From Myxococcota bacterium (GTDB lineage Bacteria > Myxococcota_A > UBA9160 > SMWR01), in the NCBI GenBank assembly GCA_039030075.1, contig JBCCEW010000014.1, forward strand, positions 1 to 51,895: DNA of 51,895 bases. The letters are read 5' to 3'. The notes beneath the pieces are model-generated. The model did no database searches. It was not told the DNA's origin and saw only the letters and a program-made list of their open reading frames with translations. Each line of letters begins with the position of its first letter. Positions within the stretch are counted from its first letter, which is position 1. Shown here piece after piece: positions 8,497-21,006 of the stretch. The position numbers were made by a program, and so were the translations under genes.

Positions 8497-8514
8497 GCCC
8501 ACCGCGAGGTGGGC
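8497..8514. repeat. perfect 7-bp hairpin next to tRNA-Val
   Basis: GCCCACC-GCGA-GGTGGGC forms a perfect stem with a GCGA tetraloop, and GCGC flanks can extend it with a TT bulge. It lies just upstream of the minus-strand tRNA-Val. It could end rightward transcripts or be part of the tRNA promoter region; no T-run follows. Confidence 0.35.
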
Positions 8515-8637
8515 TTGCGCGGACCGTCTACGGAATCACGCAATCCCGGCCTGCCGTTCCGCCCGGCGCCTCCACCAGCGCCCGCTCGGGGCGGCGTCGC
8601 GCTGAACCGCTTCGACGATCGAGTCTCTCGATGTCAA

Positions 8638-8656
8638 CTCGGCCGGTGAGGCCGAG
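8638..8656 (-). terminator. hairpin downstream of lon
   Basis: CTCGGCC-(5 nt)-GGCCGAG forms a perfect 7-bp stem 18 bases past the lon stop. On the minus strand it is followed by TTGACATC rather than a full T-run, so it is a probable but weak intrinsic terminator. Confidence 0.5.
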
Positions 8657-8673
8657 GGCCCGGATCGGTTCTC

Positions 8674-11136
<2,463 letters not shown>

Positions 11137-11171
11137 GGTCCTCTCTTCATCCGGGGGGCCGGATCGGGCGC

Positions 11172-12415
<1,244 letters not shown>

Positions 12416-12419
<4 letters not shown>

Positions 12420-13063
12420 TCCTTGGCGCCTCCGCCCGATCCGTTGCCGTCTGCTGCTCCGCTGCCGTTCGTGGCCGTCACCTCGCGTTCCTTGACGACC
12501 TTGTCGATCAACCCGTAGGCGAGAGACTCCTCGCCCGACATATAGTAGTCGCGCTCCGTATCCGCGGCGATTTGCGCGACCGGCTTGCCGGTATGGGAAG
12601 CGAGGATCTCGTTCATCCGTTCGCGCAGCTTCAGGATCTCGCGCGCGTGGATGTCGATGTCCGTCGCCTGGCCCTGCACGCCGCCCATCGGCTGATGGAT
12701 CATCACCCGCGAGTTCGGCAGCGCCATGCGCTTCCCCGGTGCACCCGAGGCGAGCAGCCACGCGGCCATCGACGCCGCCTGACCGAGGCAGATCGTCGAG
12801 ACGGCGGGCCGCACGTAATTCATCGTGTCGTAGATCGCCAACCCGGCGGTCACCGAGCCGCCGGGGGAATTGATGTAGAGCGAGATGTCCTTCTCCGGGT
12901 CGTCGGCTTCCAGGAACAGCAGCTGGGCGATGACCAGGTTCGAGATGTCGTCGTCGATGGCCTGTCCGAGAAACACGATCCGGTCGCGCAGGAGGCGCGA
13001 GTAGATGTCGAACGAACGCTCACCTCGCGCGCTCTGCTCGATCACCATCGGAATCAACGCCAT
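12416..13063 (-). CDS. clpP: ATP-dependent Clp protease proteolytic subunit
   Basis: The 215-aa serine peptidase forms the ClpP barrel. The triad is Ser98 (GQAASMAAW), His123 (VMIHQPMGG) and Asp172 (TERDYYMS). INSPGGSV, the substrate-strand signature, is present. The last 20 residues are a Gly/Ser/Asn-rich tail ([20 protein letters not shown]) longer than in E. coli, maybe disordered. The ATG at 13063 starts the typical [10 protein letters not shown]; upstream purines AAGGGAGCGAAG serve as ribosome site. A 608-bp gene-free gap separates it from tig. Confidence 0.98.
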
Positions 13064-13671
13064 GCTCGTCTTCGCTCCCTTTCTACGCTGCGTTTGCTGG
13101 GTTGGATCTGCGCCTGCGCTCGAAGGCCACGGCGCTTGGTCAGGGGCTGCCCCCGGATTGCGGGTCGCGGCACGCTCACCAGGAGCGCCACTCCCCCCCG
13201 TGCATCGGTCCTCTAGCCTCTCGAAGGTACCCCGCGAGGAAGACCGGACCACCCGGCTTGCGCACCCCCCCGGGAGGGAAGCGCGCCCTGCTTCGCGAAG
13301 CGCTCGGCTCTCTACCTTAGTTGCCCGCCAGCCGGGTTTTCGTCCTCACTCGCTGCCGAAATCACGCGAACTCGGACCGAAACCGAGGTCTCGCTCCGGG
13401 TTTTCTGCGCTTCGCACGCAACGCGCCCGCAGCCGCGACCCAGGTCTGGGATCGTCTCCGCTCCGGGACGCCGCGCGCCCGTGGCCCCATGCTTCGCTCG
13501 ATTCGCTCGTCGCTCTGCTTTCACCACCGCACCGAGACGCCAGGGGGCTGATGACGCGCTGACTCGATGACGGTGCTGGCTGGGCCGGAGGAGGCCCGCG
13601 CCAGCTGGGATCCGCTCGAAAACCGGGGGAAGGGCCGTTTCGCGACGCGGTCGCGAGTGGCAGCCGATCTC
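13064..13671. other. 608-bp gene-free gap between tig and clpP
   Basis: No convincing gene is seen. Several frames are open but their codon use is unlike the neighbours and they have no ribosome site; the longest on the coding side (13312-13527) reads as an Arg/Ala-rich string. A perfect 12-bp palindrome GCTTCGCGAAGC lies at 13290-13301, and GCCGAAATCACGCG at 13355. The gap should include the clpP promoter and the tig terminator. Its length is unusual, because tig and clpP usually lie close together; it may hold a small RNA or a decayed element. Confidence 0.5.
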
Positions 13672-14982
13672 CTAAGTATCCGAGACTTCTTCGACTTTAG
13701 CCGTGGCGGCCAGGAAATCAAGCGCCAGGTCACGGCGCAGATCCTCGCGCACCGAGGCATCGAGGAAATCGGCGCCGAACTGCTCGGCCATCTGTTCAGG
13801 GGAGGCGCCCTGTGAGGCCGCAAGCTGCTCGATTTGCTCGGCCACGGCGGCGTCGTCCACACTGAGGTCCTGATCCTCGGCGACCGCGTCGAGGAGCCAC
13901 CGCTCGCGCACCTCGGTCTCGGCCGAAGGGCGCCATTCTTCACGCCAGCGGTCGATCTGGGCGCGCAGGGCCTCGTCGGGAACGCCCCCCTGCAGCTGCT
14001 GCACGGCCATGCGGAGCCGGCGGTCGAGCTGACCGTCGACGACGCCCGGGGGCACGTCGAAGCTGGCGCGCTCCACGAGCGACTCGACCACCGAGCGACG
14101 CAGTGCCTGGTTCGCCTGCTGATCCCGGCTCTCGGTGAGGTCCTGATGGATCTGGTCCCGCAGCGCGCCGAGCGTGTCGAACTCGCCCAGGTCCTTGGCG
14201 AACTCGTCGTCGAGAGCGGGCAGCTCCTTGCGCTTCACCGCCGCCACGTGCACCTGGAACTGGGCGTCCTTCCCCGCCAGCTCGGGCGCGCCGTACTCGT
14301 CGGGGAACTTCACGTTCACCTCGCGGTCGGCGCCGCTCACGGCTCCCACCAGCTGCTCTTCGAAGCCCGGGATGAAGCGGCCCGAACCGAGTTCGAGCTC
14401 GACGTCGCGTCCCGTGCCGCCTTCGAAGGCCTCGCCATCGATGCGTCCGACGAAGTCGACCGTCAGGAAGTGGCCGTTCTCGGCCTCGGTTCCCTCGGCC
14501 TCCTCGACCATCGCGGCGTTGCGTTCGCGGAGCTGCTCCAGCTCCTTCTCGACCTCGTCGTCGCCGACGAGAACGACCGGCCGCTTCCCCGGCAGCCCCT
14601 CGAGCTCGGGGAGTTCGATCGGCGGTCGGACCTCGACGAGCGCCACGTAGGTGAACGGCGCCCCCGACGTCGGCGGCTTCGCGTCCACGCTGGGCGTGGA
14701 CACGGGCTCCAGGCCGGCCTCGGTCAGGGCGTCCGAGAGGGTTTCGTTGACGAGCGTCCGCTCGATGTCCTCGCCGAGCGCGCCCTCGTACATCCGCTCG
14801 AGCACCTTGCGCGGCACCTTCCCGGGCCGGAAACCCTTCACGCGCGCGGTCTTCGAGAGATCCTTGTAGGCGCGATCGAAGGCCTTCCGCACACGCTGCT
14901 CGGGCACGGTCACCTCGAGTCGCTGGAGGGTCGGGCTCTCTTCGCTGGCGACGACGTCGATCTTCTTGGCTTGGGCGGTCAT
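13672..14982 (-). CDS. tig: trigger factor (ribosome-associated chaperone and prolyl isomerase)
   Basis: Trigger factor meets nascent chains at the ribosome exit. The 436-aa protein has the usual order: the ribosome-binding domain with the signature GFRPGKVP (residues about 50-57), an FKBP-type isomerase domain with TVDFVGRIDGEAFEGG and the GSGRFIPGFEEQL motif, and a helical C-terminal chaperone domain. The ATG at 14982 has GAGG just upstream. It leads the tig-clpP-clpX-lon proteostasis line on the minus strand, 150 bp behind tRNA-Leu, an arrangement seen in several delta-proteobacterial genomes. Confidence 0.97.
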   Translation of the reverse strand: MTAQAKKIDVVASEESPTLQRLEVTVPEQRVRKAFDRAYKDLSKTARVKGFRPGKVPRKVLERMYEGALGEDIERTLVNETLSDALTEAGLEPVSTPSVDAKPPTSGAPFTYVALVEVRPPIELPELEGLPGKRPVVLVGDDEVEKELEQLRERNAAMVEEAEGTEAENGHFLTVDFVGRIDGEAFEGGTGRDVELELGSGRFIPGFEEQLVGAVSGADREVNVKFPDEYGAPELAGKDAQFQVHVAAVKRKELPALDDEFAKDLGEFDTLGALRDQIHQDLTESRDQQANQALRRSVVESLVERASFDVPPGVVDGQLDRRLRMAVQQLQGGVPDEALRAQIDRWREEWRPSAETEVRERWLLDAVAEDQDLSVDDAAVAEQIEQLAASQGASPEQMAEQFGADFLDASVREDLRRDLALDFLAATAKVEEVSDT

Positions 14983-15132
14983 GCAATCGGCCTCGAACCG
15001 CGCGGGCGGTCGTTCGGGTGGATCTGGGAGAGTGCGCGGGGGGACTGGGACGGTGCGCGGGGGCAGTGGCGCCAGAGCGGGAGTGGGTCGGCGGCAGAAC
15101 CGGCGGCTCGCCCGTGCCCGACCCCGCTGCGG

Positions 15133-15216
15133 TGCCGGGGACAGGATTCGAACCTGCACGCCCTTTCGGACGGTGGCTTCTAAGGCCACCGCGTCTACCG
15201 ATTCCGCCACCCCGGC
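15133..15216 (-). tRNA. tRNA-Leu (TAG anticodon)
   Basis: An 84-nt class II tRNA on the minus strand: acceptor GCCGGGG with CCCCGGC, D-arm GGCGGAATCGGTAGACGC, anticodon arm GTGGC-CTTAGAA-GCCAC with TAG, a variable arm CGTCCGAAAGGGCG, and T-arm GGTTCGAATCC. The discriminator A is followed by CCG, so CCA is not encoded, unlike the other three tRNAs in this window. Confidence 0.96.
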
Positions 15217-15333
15217 GCGAAGTGCGAAGATGGCGCCCTGGGCGGGCCACGGCAAGCGGCTGGACCGTGCCAGAGCCGGCCCGGGCGGAACCGACGCGCG
15301 GCTCGCGCATCCCAGGAGCCGAGGAGAATCCCG

Positions 15334-16332
15334 ATGCACCCTGCCCGTCCGAGCCCCGGCTCGACCCTTTCCCGGCCCTGGCTCGCGCTCCTGGGCGCCG
15401 CGCTGGCCGGCCTGGCCGCCTCCAGCCTGCTCGGGGCGGCTCCCGCCGATGCCGGCGACGCCCCGCGTGAACTCGGGCGCGTCGACTGGAACCGCGACTT
15501 CGAAGCCGGGATCGCCCAGGCCCAGCAGACCGAACGCCCGGTCTTCCTGTTGTTCCAGGAAGTCCCAGGCTGCTCCACCTGCGTGAACTTCGGCGAGGGG
15601 GCCCTCTCCCACGCGCTGATGGTGGAGGCGATCGAAACGGCCTTCGTGCCGGTGGCCGTCTTCAACAACAAGGGAGGCGAGGACGCGGCCGTGCTGCGTC
15701 GCTACCGCGAGCCCTCCTGGAACAACCCGGTCGTGCGCTTCGTGGATGCGAGCGGAGCCGACCTGATCCCGCGGCGTGACGGCGTCTATCACACGAGCAA
15801 GCTCGCGCCCCGCATGCGCGCTGCACTGGCCGCGGCGAACCGTCCCGTGCCGGCCTACCTCGATTGGCTGATCGAGGAACACGAACTGGCTCCCACCGCA
15901 CAGGCGACCTTCGTGACCCACTGTTTCTGGGAAGGCGAAGTCTGCTTCGGCAGCGATCCGGCCGTGCGCAAGACGCGTGCGAGCTGGCACCAGGGACGGG
16001 AGGTCGTCGAGGTCTGGTTCGATCCCGCGCAGACGACGTACGAAGCGCTCGTCGAGCGGGCGAAGGCACGCGGTTGCGCCGACGCGGTCGTCAGCCTCGA
16101 CGCCAGCCAGGAGCGGATCGCGCGTGGCATCTTTGGCAACGACGTGCTGGCGGCGCGCGGGCGCCCGAGAAAGGCGCCCGAGAAGGACCAGAAGCGCCAC
16201 CTCCGCGCGTCGAAGCTGCGCGGGCTGGAACTCACCGCGTTGCAGGCGACCCGCGTCAACGCGGCGCTGGCCGACCGCCAGGACCCGAGGCCCTGGTTGT
16301 CCCCCCGCCAGCGCGCCCAGGTGGGGCTCTAG
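15334..16332 (+). CDS. exported thioredoxin-like protein with a C-terminal MsrA-like domain
   Basis: The 332-aa protein has an N-terminal signal or anchor (WLALLGAALAGLAASSLL, residues 17-34). Residues 50-160 look thioredoxin-like, with VFLLFQEVPGCSTCVNFGEG carrying a CxxC pair in a VPGCxxC setting that recalls the VPGUxxT (seleno)protein families; here the codon is TGC, a Cys. Residues 190-270 resemble MsrA: HCFWEGEVCFG at the position of the GCFWxxE active site, then EVVEVWFDPAQTTYEALV. It may be a periplasmic thiol or methionine-sulfoxide repair protein. GAGGAGAATCCCG supports the ATG. It ends 17 bp before the DUF3179 gene, so they form an operon. The reaction is inferred. Confidence 0.68.
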   Translation: MHPARPSPGSTLSRPWLALLGAALAGLAASSLLGAAPADAGDAPRELGRVDWNRDFEAGIAQAQQTERPVFLLFQEVPGCSTCVNFGEGALSHALMVEAIETAFVPVAVFNNKGGEDAAVLRRYREPSWNNPVVRFVDASGADLIPRRDGVYHTSKLAPRMRAALAAANRPVPAYLDWLIEEHELAPTAQATFVTHCFWEGEVCFGSDPAVRKTRASWHQGREVVEVWFDPAQTTYEALVERAKARGCADAVVSLDASQERIARGIFGNDVLAARGRPRKAPEKDQKRHLRASKLRGLELTALQATRVNAALADRQDPRPWLSPRQRAQVGL

Positions 16333-16349
16333 CGCACCCGGTGCGCGGC

Positions 16350-17759
16350 ATGCGCCGGGTTGCCGCGTTCGGTGCGATCTGCACCTTCGCGCTGGGTGTG
16401 GGCGCTGGGGTTCGCGCGAACGCGACGACCGCGCCGGAGCAAGCGGCCGAGACTCCGCTCTTCTTCACCCTGCTCAAACCCTCCCCCGGTCTCGCGTGGA
16501 AGACGCTCCGGGAGATCGATGCGGGTTGGCAGCCGCACTACCCGCCCATGCTGATCGAAGTCGCGCGCTTCAGCCCCCATCGCAAGCGGATCTTGAAGCT
16601 GCTGGAGCAGCGGGCCGACGCCGAGCGCGAGGACGGCGAAGACGCCGCGTTCGAGAACGCCGACGCCATCGCATTCGAGGACGCGGAAGACGCGTTTCGC
16701 TGGGTGTGGTCCCGGCCCGAGGCGCGGCACCCGGGCTATGCGGCGTTCAAGAGCGCCCTGTACACCGCGATCGATCCGCGCTTCGGCGGCTACTTCGACG
16801 ACGCGCACGAGACCGCGCGAATCCGTCTCGACGAGGTCCGTTGGGGCGGCGTCAAGCGGGATGGCATCGTGCCCCTGGTGAATCCACCGCTGCTCCGGGT
16901 GGAGCAGGCGGGCTACCTCGATGACGGCGACGTCGTCTTCGCGGCGGTGGTGGCCGGGGAAGCCCGCGCCTACCCGAAACGCGTGCTCGGCTGGCACGAG
17001 CTCGTGCGCGATCGCATCGGGGACGTCGACGTCACCGGCGTCTACTGCACGCTGTGCGGGAGCATGGTCCTCTACCGATCGCCGAGCGGCGAACCGCACC
17101 CCGAGCTGGGAACCAGCGGGTTTCTGTACCGCTCGAACAAGCTCATGGTGGATGCGGCGACGGACTCGCTCTGGTCGACCCTGCGCGGCGAACCGGTCAT
17201 CGGTCCGCTGGCTGGAAGCGGAGTTCGCCTCGAGCCCCTGCCCGTGGTGACGACGACCTGGGGCGCCTGGCACCGAGCGCACCCGGAGACCCGCGTCCTC
17301 TCCCATCGCACGCGGCAACGCCACGACTATTCGGAAGGCGCCGCCTACCGCGAGTACTTCGCGACCGACGAGCTGATGTTTGCGGTTCCCGCGTCAGACC
17401 CGCGCCTGGCGAACAAGGACGAAGTCCTGGCGCTTCGCTTCGGCACGGGGCCACCCACCGCGTTGGCCGTCGAGATGCTGCGGCAGCGGCCCGTCTACGC
17501 GGGCCAACACGGGGGCGTCGACTTCGTGGTGGTGACCGACGCAGCCGGTGCCCACCGCGTGTACGCCGCACCGCCTTCACCACTCACGAACCGCGACGGA
17601 GATGCGTGGCTCGGCGCCGACGGGCAGCGTTGGCAAGCGCACGAACATGCCCTCATCGGGAGTGAGGGCACGGAGCTCACGCGCCTGCCCGCGCACCGCG
17701 CCTTCTGGTTCGGCTGGCGCGCCGCCCACCCCGACACCCGACTGGTCAAAGCCCCCTGA
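16350..17759 (+). CDS. exported DUF3179-domain protein
   Basis: The 469-aa protein starts with a signal peptide (MRRVAAFGAICTFALGVGAG). The DUF3179 core lies in roughly residues 170-370: PLVNPPLL, then VTGVYCTLCGSMVLY with two Cys three apart, then GTSGFLYRSNKLMVD and SLWSTLRGEPVIGPL. The family is widespread, mostly extracytoplasmic, and has no settled function; the conserved Cys pair suggests metal or redox chemistry. Residues 370-465 add a C-terminal extension. It is read together with the thioredoxin/MsrA-like gene 17 bp upstream, which strengthens a redox link. Confidence 0.78.
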   Translation: MRRVAAFGAICTFALGVGAGVRANATTAPEQAAETPLFFTLLKPSPGLAWKTLREIDAGWQPHYPPMLIEVARFSPHRKRILKLLEQRADAEREDGEDAAFENADAIAFEDAEDAFRWVWSRPEARHPGYAAFKSALYTAIDPRFGGYFDDAHETARIRLDEVRWGGVKRDGIVPLVNPPLLRVEQAGYLDDGDVVFAAVVAGEARAYPKRVLGWHELVRDRIGDVDVTGVYCTLCGSMVLYRSPSGEPHPELGTSGFLYRSNKLMVDAATDSLWSTLRGEPVIGPLAGSGVRLEPLPVVTTTWGAWHRAHPETRVLSHRTRQRHDYSEGAAYREYFATDELMFAVPASDPRLANKDEVLALRFGTGPPTALAVEMLRQRPVYAGQHGGVDFVVVTDAAGAHRVYAAPPSPLTNRDGDAWLGADGQRWQAHEHALIGSEGTELTRLPAHRAFWFGWRAAHPDTRLVKAP

Positions 17760-17823
17760 CTCCCCGATTCCCGCGCCCATCGCGGCTTGCGCGCGCGGCT
17801 CCGAGCCCACAAGCTCCGCCGCC

Positions 17824-18843
17824 ATGGAAGCCGAGGTCCAGGGCGCCCCGCTGCACACGCGTTCGCTCGGCGTCGCGCTGCGCCGGGCCGAGGACGGTGA
17901 CGTCGACGCCTTCGCCACGATCTCCGACGTGCGCAAGCGCGGGCTCGTCGCGATGCCGGGCGAACTCCAGACCAGCGGCGTGATCCACGACATGCGCATC
18001 CACGCGAGGCTGGCCGAAACGCCGGCGATCGTGCGCGAGATGCGATCGGAGCAGCTGCGGGTCGTGTTCGAACCCGGCCCTGCCACCGGGGGCGAGTGCT
18101 GCCGAGACCCAGCGGACCGGATCGGAGCCCTCGCTGACACCCCGCTCGACGCGGCCCATCGCGCGCTCGGCGATGCGATCGGCGGCCCGCGCGGCTGCTC
18201 GCACGTGCTCACTCTGGGGCAGCTCCTGGTTTCCGGCGCGCAGCAGGCATTTCGCTTCCCCCAGGAGACCGAAGGGCGACGTTTCCAACCCGGCGACCGC
18301 TTCTTCGTGCGCAATCTGATGATCGATGGCTTCGTTCGCGACGGGCAGCTGCAGCTGACCCTTCTGCTCGACGACATCCACGCCGCGCCCACCGAAGACC
18401 GCGTGCTCACCAACCCCATGCAACGTCTGGGTCGCCGACACGAAGTTCGGGCGCGTGTCGAGATCGACGGGGAGCGCCTTCAGCTCACCGGAGTCGCCGC
18501 GGCGGAACGTGTGCACGAAGGTGGGAAGCCCGCGGGCCCCTGGCAGTCACGCGATGACGACCTCGCGTCTCTCGCCGGCGCACCGGCGCTCGGCGGCATG
18601 GCGGGCCGCCTCTTCAAGCTGCTCGGCGAGGGCACCGAAGACGCACCGCTGCTCGACACGTTGCTGAACCTCGCGCCGGCGGTCATCCAGGTGATGCCCG
18701 CCTGGATGTACGACCGGCAGGACCAGGCCCCGGACGCATCCCAGCGCGACGCCGAAGAAGCCGGCGCCCGCATGACGACGAACGCCATGACCGGCGCCTG
18801 CTACATGTGGCGCGCCGACGGGTTCCTCGGGCGCAAGGGCTAG
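17824..18843 (+). CDS. DUF2889-domain protein
   Basis: The 339-aa protein has no signal peptide. Its N-terminal 190 residues resemble DUF2889: LHTRSLGVALRRAEDG, then DMRIHARLAETPAIV, then GGPRGCSHVLTLGQLL with the conserved Cys-x-His. The family has no assigned reaction and is often found near lipid and xenobiotic metabolism genes in delta-proteobacteria. The C-terminal part (from about residue 190) is a separate, unrecognised domain ending in ACYMWRADGFLGRKG. The ATG at 17824 lacks a strong ribosome site. It converges with the next gene, five bases apart. Confidence 0.62.
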   Translation: MEAEVQGAPLHTRSLGVALRRAEDGDVDAFATISDVRKRGLVAMPGELQTSGVIHDMRIHARLAETPAIVREMRSEQLRVVFEPGPATGGECCRDPADRIGALADTPLDAAHRALGDAIGGPRGCSHVLTLGQLLVSGAQQAFRFPQETEGRRFQPGDRFFVRNLMIDGFVRDGQLQLTLLLDDIHAAPTEDRVLTNPMQRLGRRHEVRARVEIDGERLQLTGVAAAERVHEGGKPAGPWQSRDDDLASLAGAPALGGMAGRLFKLLGEGTEDAPLLDTLLNLAPAVIQVMPAWMYDRQDQAPDASQRDAEEAGARMTTNAMTGACYMWRADGFLGRKG

Positions 18844-18848
18844 CCGCT

Positions 18849-19979
18849 TCAGTTGCCAGGCTGCAGCGGTTGCACCTCGGCCCAGTCACCGTCGAGCGAG
18901 CTCGGGTCGAAGCTCGGGTCGCTCGACTGGTAGAAGTTGCCGAGCCCGTCCGTGAACGTGCGGTCGTAGTGGGCGTCGAGCTGCACCTGGCCGCCCGTGT
19001 CGGGGTCGTGGAAGGTGTCGGTGTCCCGGATGTGATCGACGAACTGGTCGTGGGCGCTGTAGTCCTGCCGTAGGTTCTGATTCATCCAGGCCTGGTGCTG
19101 CGCGTCGTTGGCGTTCGACTGGGCGCGCACGCCTGCCATGTAGTTGTCGAACTGGGCCTGATTGTTCGCCATGCGCTGCTGATGCGCGTTGAACCGGGCC
19201 TGGTTGTTCGCCATGCGCTGCTGGTGCTGTGCCCAGGAGTTCGCCATCGCCTGTTGCTGGAGGCGCTGTGCAGCGGCCTCGAAGGCTGGATTCATCTGCT
19301 GACTCGCGCTGATGCGCAGCGAGGTCGCCACCGCCTGCTCGAGCAGCGGCGGCGGGCTCACGACCACGCTGGCGGCGAGGACCCCCGCCTGCGGATTCTC
19401 GGGCAGCATCGAGTGGATCACGAACACGCGGCCCGCGTAGCGCGTTGGGCCGCGCATCGCGGTGAGATCGGTCTCCAGCGCCTGGGCGTTCTGTTCGCGC
19501 ATCGCCTTCTGCACGCTCGGCAGCTGGGCCAGGGCCGGGCTGGGACGCAGCGCACCGAGGGACACGGATTCCAGCGCCCCCTGCAACGAGGTCATCACGG
19601 TCTGGCGCCAGAGCGGCTCGAAGGCCGTGCCCGTGAAGTTCGTGTAGGACCCAGGTGCGGACGAGCGCCACAGCTCGCCCTGGGGTCCGATCACGTCGAG
19701 ATGAAAGCGGGCGACGCCCCCGGTGTTCGGATCGGTCGCGATGTCCTGCTGGGCGCGCCAGCCCGGGGGCAGTTGCATCCGCGCGCGCGGCATCTGCAGG
19801 CCGTGGTCGTAGAGGATCAGCTCGGTCGCGCTGCCGGCTCCGCGCGCTTGCGTGTCCGGGGCCACCGGAGCCGACACGTCGGAGAAGTCGGTGACTTCGG
19901 GCGTGTCATCGCCGCAACCCAGCCACGCCACCACCGCGAGACACGCGACCCCGACGCTTCGCCAACGCGTTCCTGCCAT
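18849..19979 (-). CDS. lipoprotein with tandem Gln/Asn-rich repeats
   Basis: The 376-aa protein has a lipoprotein signal peptide with lipobox VAWLGCGDD (Cys22), so it should be acylated by Lgt and Lnt. Residues about 30-215 are a soluble domain I do not recognise. Residues 230-285 are Gln/Asn/Ala-rich with two near-identical 14-residue units beginning HQQRMANNQA, preceded by a degenerate unit (MANSWAQ), probably an extended helix. The C-terminal stretch (YDRTFTDGLGNFYQSSDPSF) resembles the ends of other secreted proteins of this type. The ATG at 19979 is preferred over two preceding GTG codons. Function unknown. Confidence 0.72.
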   Translation of the reverse strand: MAGTRWRSVGVACLAVVAWLGCGDDTPEVTDFSDVSAPVAPDTQARGAGSATELILYDHGLQMPRARMQLPPGWRAQQDIATDPNTGGVARFHLDVIGPQGELWRSSAPGSYTNFTGTAFEPLWRQTVMTSLQGALESVSLGALRPSPALAQLPSVQKAMREQNAQALETDLTAMRGPTRYAGRVFVIHSMLPENPQAGVLAASVVVSPPPLLEQAVATSLRISASQQMNPAFEAAAQRLQQQAMANSWAQHQQRMANNQARFNAHQQRMANNQAQFDNYMAGVRAQSNANDAQHQAWMNQNLRQDYSAHDQFVDHIRDTDTFHDPDTGGQVQLDAHYDRTFTDGLGNFYQSSDPSFDPSSLDGDWAEVQPLQPGN

Positions 19980-20107
19980 CACCACGTCCGCACCTCCACT
20001 GATGGTTCCAGCCTACGCAAATTTTCGGGCGCTCGATACGAACGGGGCATGCCACCGCCGCTCTTTTGTGTCAGGTTGCGCCCGAGCGAGCCGGGATGGG
20101 GGACGCA

Positions 20108-20674
20108 ATGAAACGGTGTTTGGGAACGGTGGCACTGCGCATCGGTGCGGTTGCCTGGATCGCGCTTTGGACGGCCTGCGGATCCGAACGGCCCGCGGAA
20201 GCACCTGCCGCTTCCGAATGGCCGCCGCCGCCCGGGGCTGGCGCCTCGCCCCCGCCGGCCGCCGCGAGTCCGTCCGGGGACCCGGTGGGTGGCGACTGGC
20301 CGCCCCCTCCGGGTGCTGCGCCCACTGGGGGCCCGCCGCCGGCGGCGTCCGCTCCGGGCACGGCGGCAGCGCCGGGTGCGCCCCCGCCCGCAGCCACCGC
20401 ACCCGATCCCTTCAGTGGTCGCTTCGCCACGCAATACGACGGCGCCCTCTACACGCTGGAGCTGAAGCGCACGCCCAGCGGCTACAGCGGCGTGGTCGTG
20501 CTCGCTGGCGAGCGGTACCCGATCTCGGGAAACCAGCGCGGAGACCGATTGGTGGGCCGCTTCCGCGACCCGGACGGCAGCGAGTACGGATACGCAGGGC
20601 GCCGCGAAGGGCGTCGTTTCGTCTTCGAAACCGAGGACGGGGAAACCATCGTCTTCGAGCAGATCGGAGGCTGA
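20108..20674 (+). CDS. small Pro-rich lipoprotein
   Basis: The 188-aa product has a signal peptide with lipobox LWTACGSE (Cys24). Residues 35-100 are a Pro/Ala/Gly linker with repeated WPPPPGA blocks that could span the periplasm or cell wall. Residues 102-188 form a small beta-rich domain (FSGRFATQYDGALYTLELKR, then ISGNQRGDRLVGRFRDPDGS) like the short barrel modules seen in other lipoproteins. GGGGGA upstream supports the ATG at 20108. It is divergent from the repeat lipoprotein, and the two may share a control region at 19980-20107. No function can be given. Confidence 0.7.
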   Translation: MKRCLGTVALRIGAVAWIALWTACGSERPAEAPAASEWPPPPGAGASPPPAAASPSGDPVGGDWPPPPGAAPTGGPPPAASAPGTAAAPGAPPPAATAPDPFSGRFATQYDGALYTLELKRTPSGYSGVVVLAGERYPISGNQRGDRLVGRFRDPDGSEYGYAGRREGRRFVFETEDGETIVFEQIGG

Positions 20675-21006
20675 CGCAGCCCTCCCGTCCGGCGCCTCGA
20701 CCGAACCCGCGCCCCGATCCGCCCCGCCATTGCGCAGACAGAGGGCGACCGGCCAGATCGCGATCGACACTTTCCAGTGTGCGCCGGGGGCCGTGCTCGG
20801 TCTCTGCGTGAACCCCTGAGTCGTCCAGCCCTTCCGGATCGTCTAGCCAGCTGGACCTTCAGGAACACCGAATCGTCGGGAAGCGCGTTACCAGGCGGCA
20901 CACCCCCTACTTGAGTCCCGCAGGGTTCCGGGCGTAGGATGGTCGCGTCGAAGCACGCGGGAGGTCCCCGCGCGCCGCGACACCCTTTGGGAAGAGGGAC
21001 TGCTCA
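20675..21006. other. 332-bp intergenic region before the PEP-CTERM gene
   Basis: No gene is supported. It contains a small hairpin ACACT-TTCC-AGTGT near 20768. A possible promoter is TTGAGT at 20911-20916 and TAGGAT at 20935-20940 with an 18-bp spacer, facing the PEP-CTERM gene and leaving a leader of about 60 nt. Confidence 0.4.
20911..20940 (+). promoter_or_regulatory. possible sigma-70 promoter of the PEP-CTERM gene
   Basis: TTGAGT, 18 bp, TAGGAT: four of six and four of six matches to the -35 and -10 consensus, in the right orientation. Not tested. Confidence 0.35.

Noticed and set aside
13312-13527. 71-aa frame on the minus strand in the tig-clpP gap
   Set aside because: No ribosome site, Arg/Ala-rich, no secondary-structure pattern; kept only as part of the unexplained gap.
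15547-15600. Possible selenocysteine codon in the VPGC motif
   Set aside because: The codon is TGC, an ordinary Cys, and the frame has no internal TGA.
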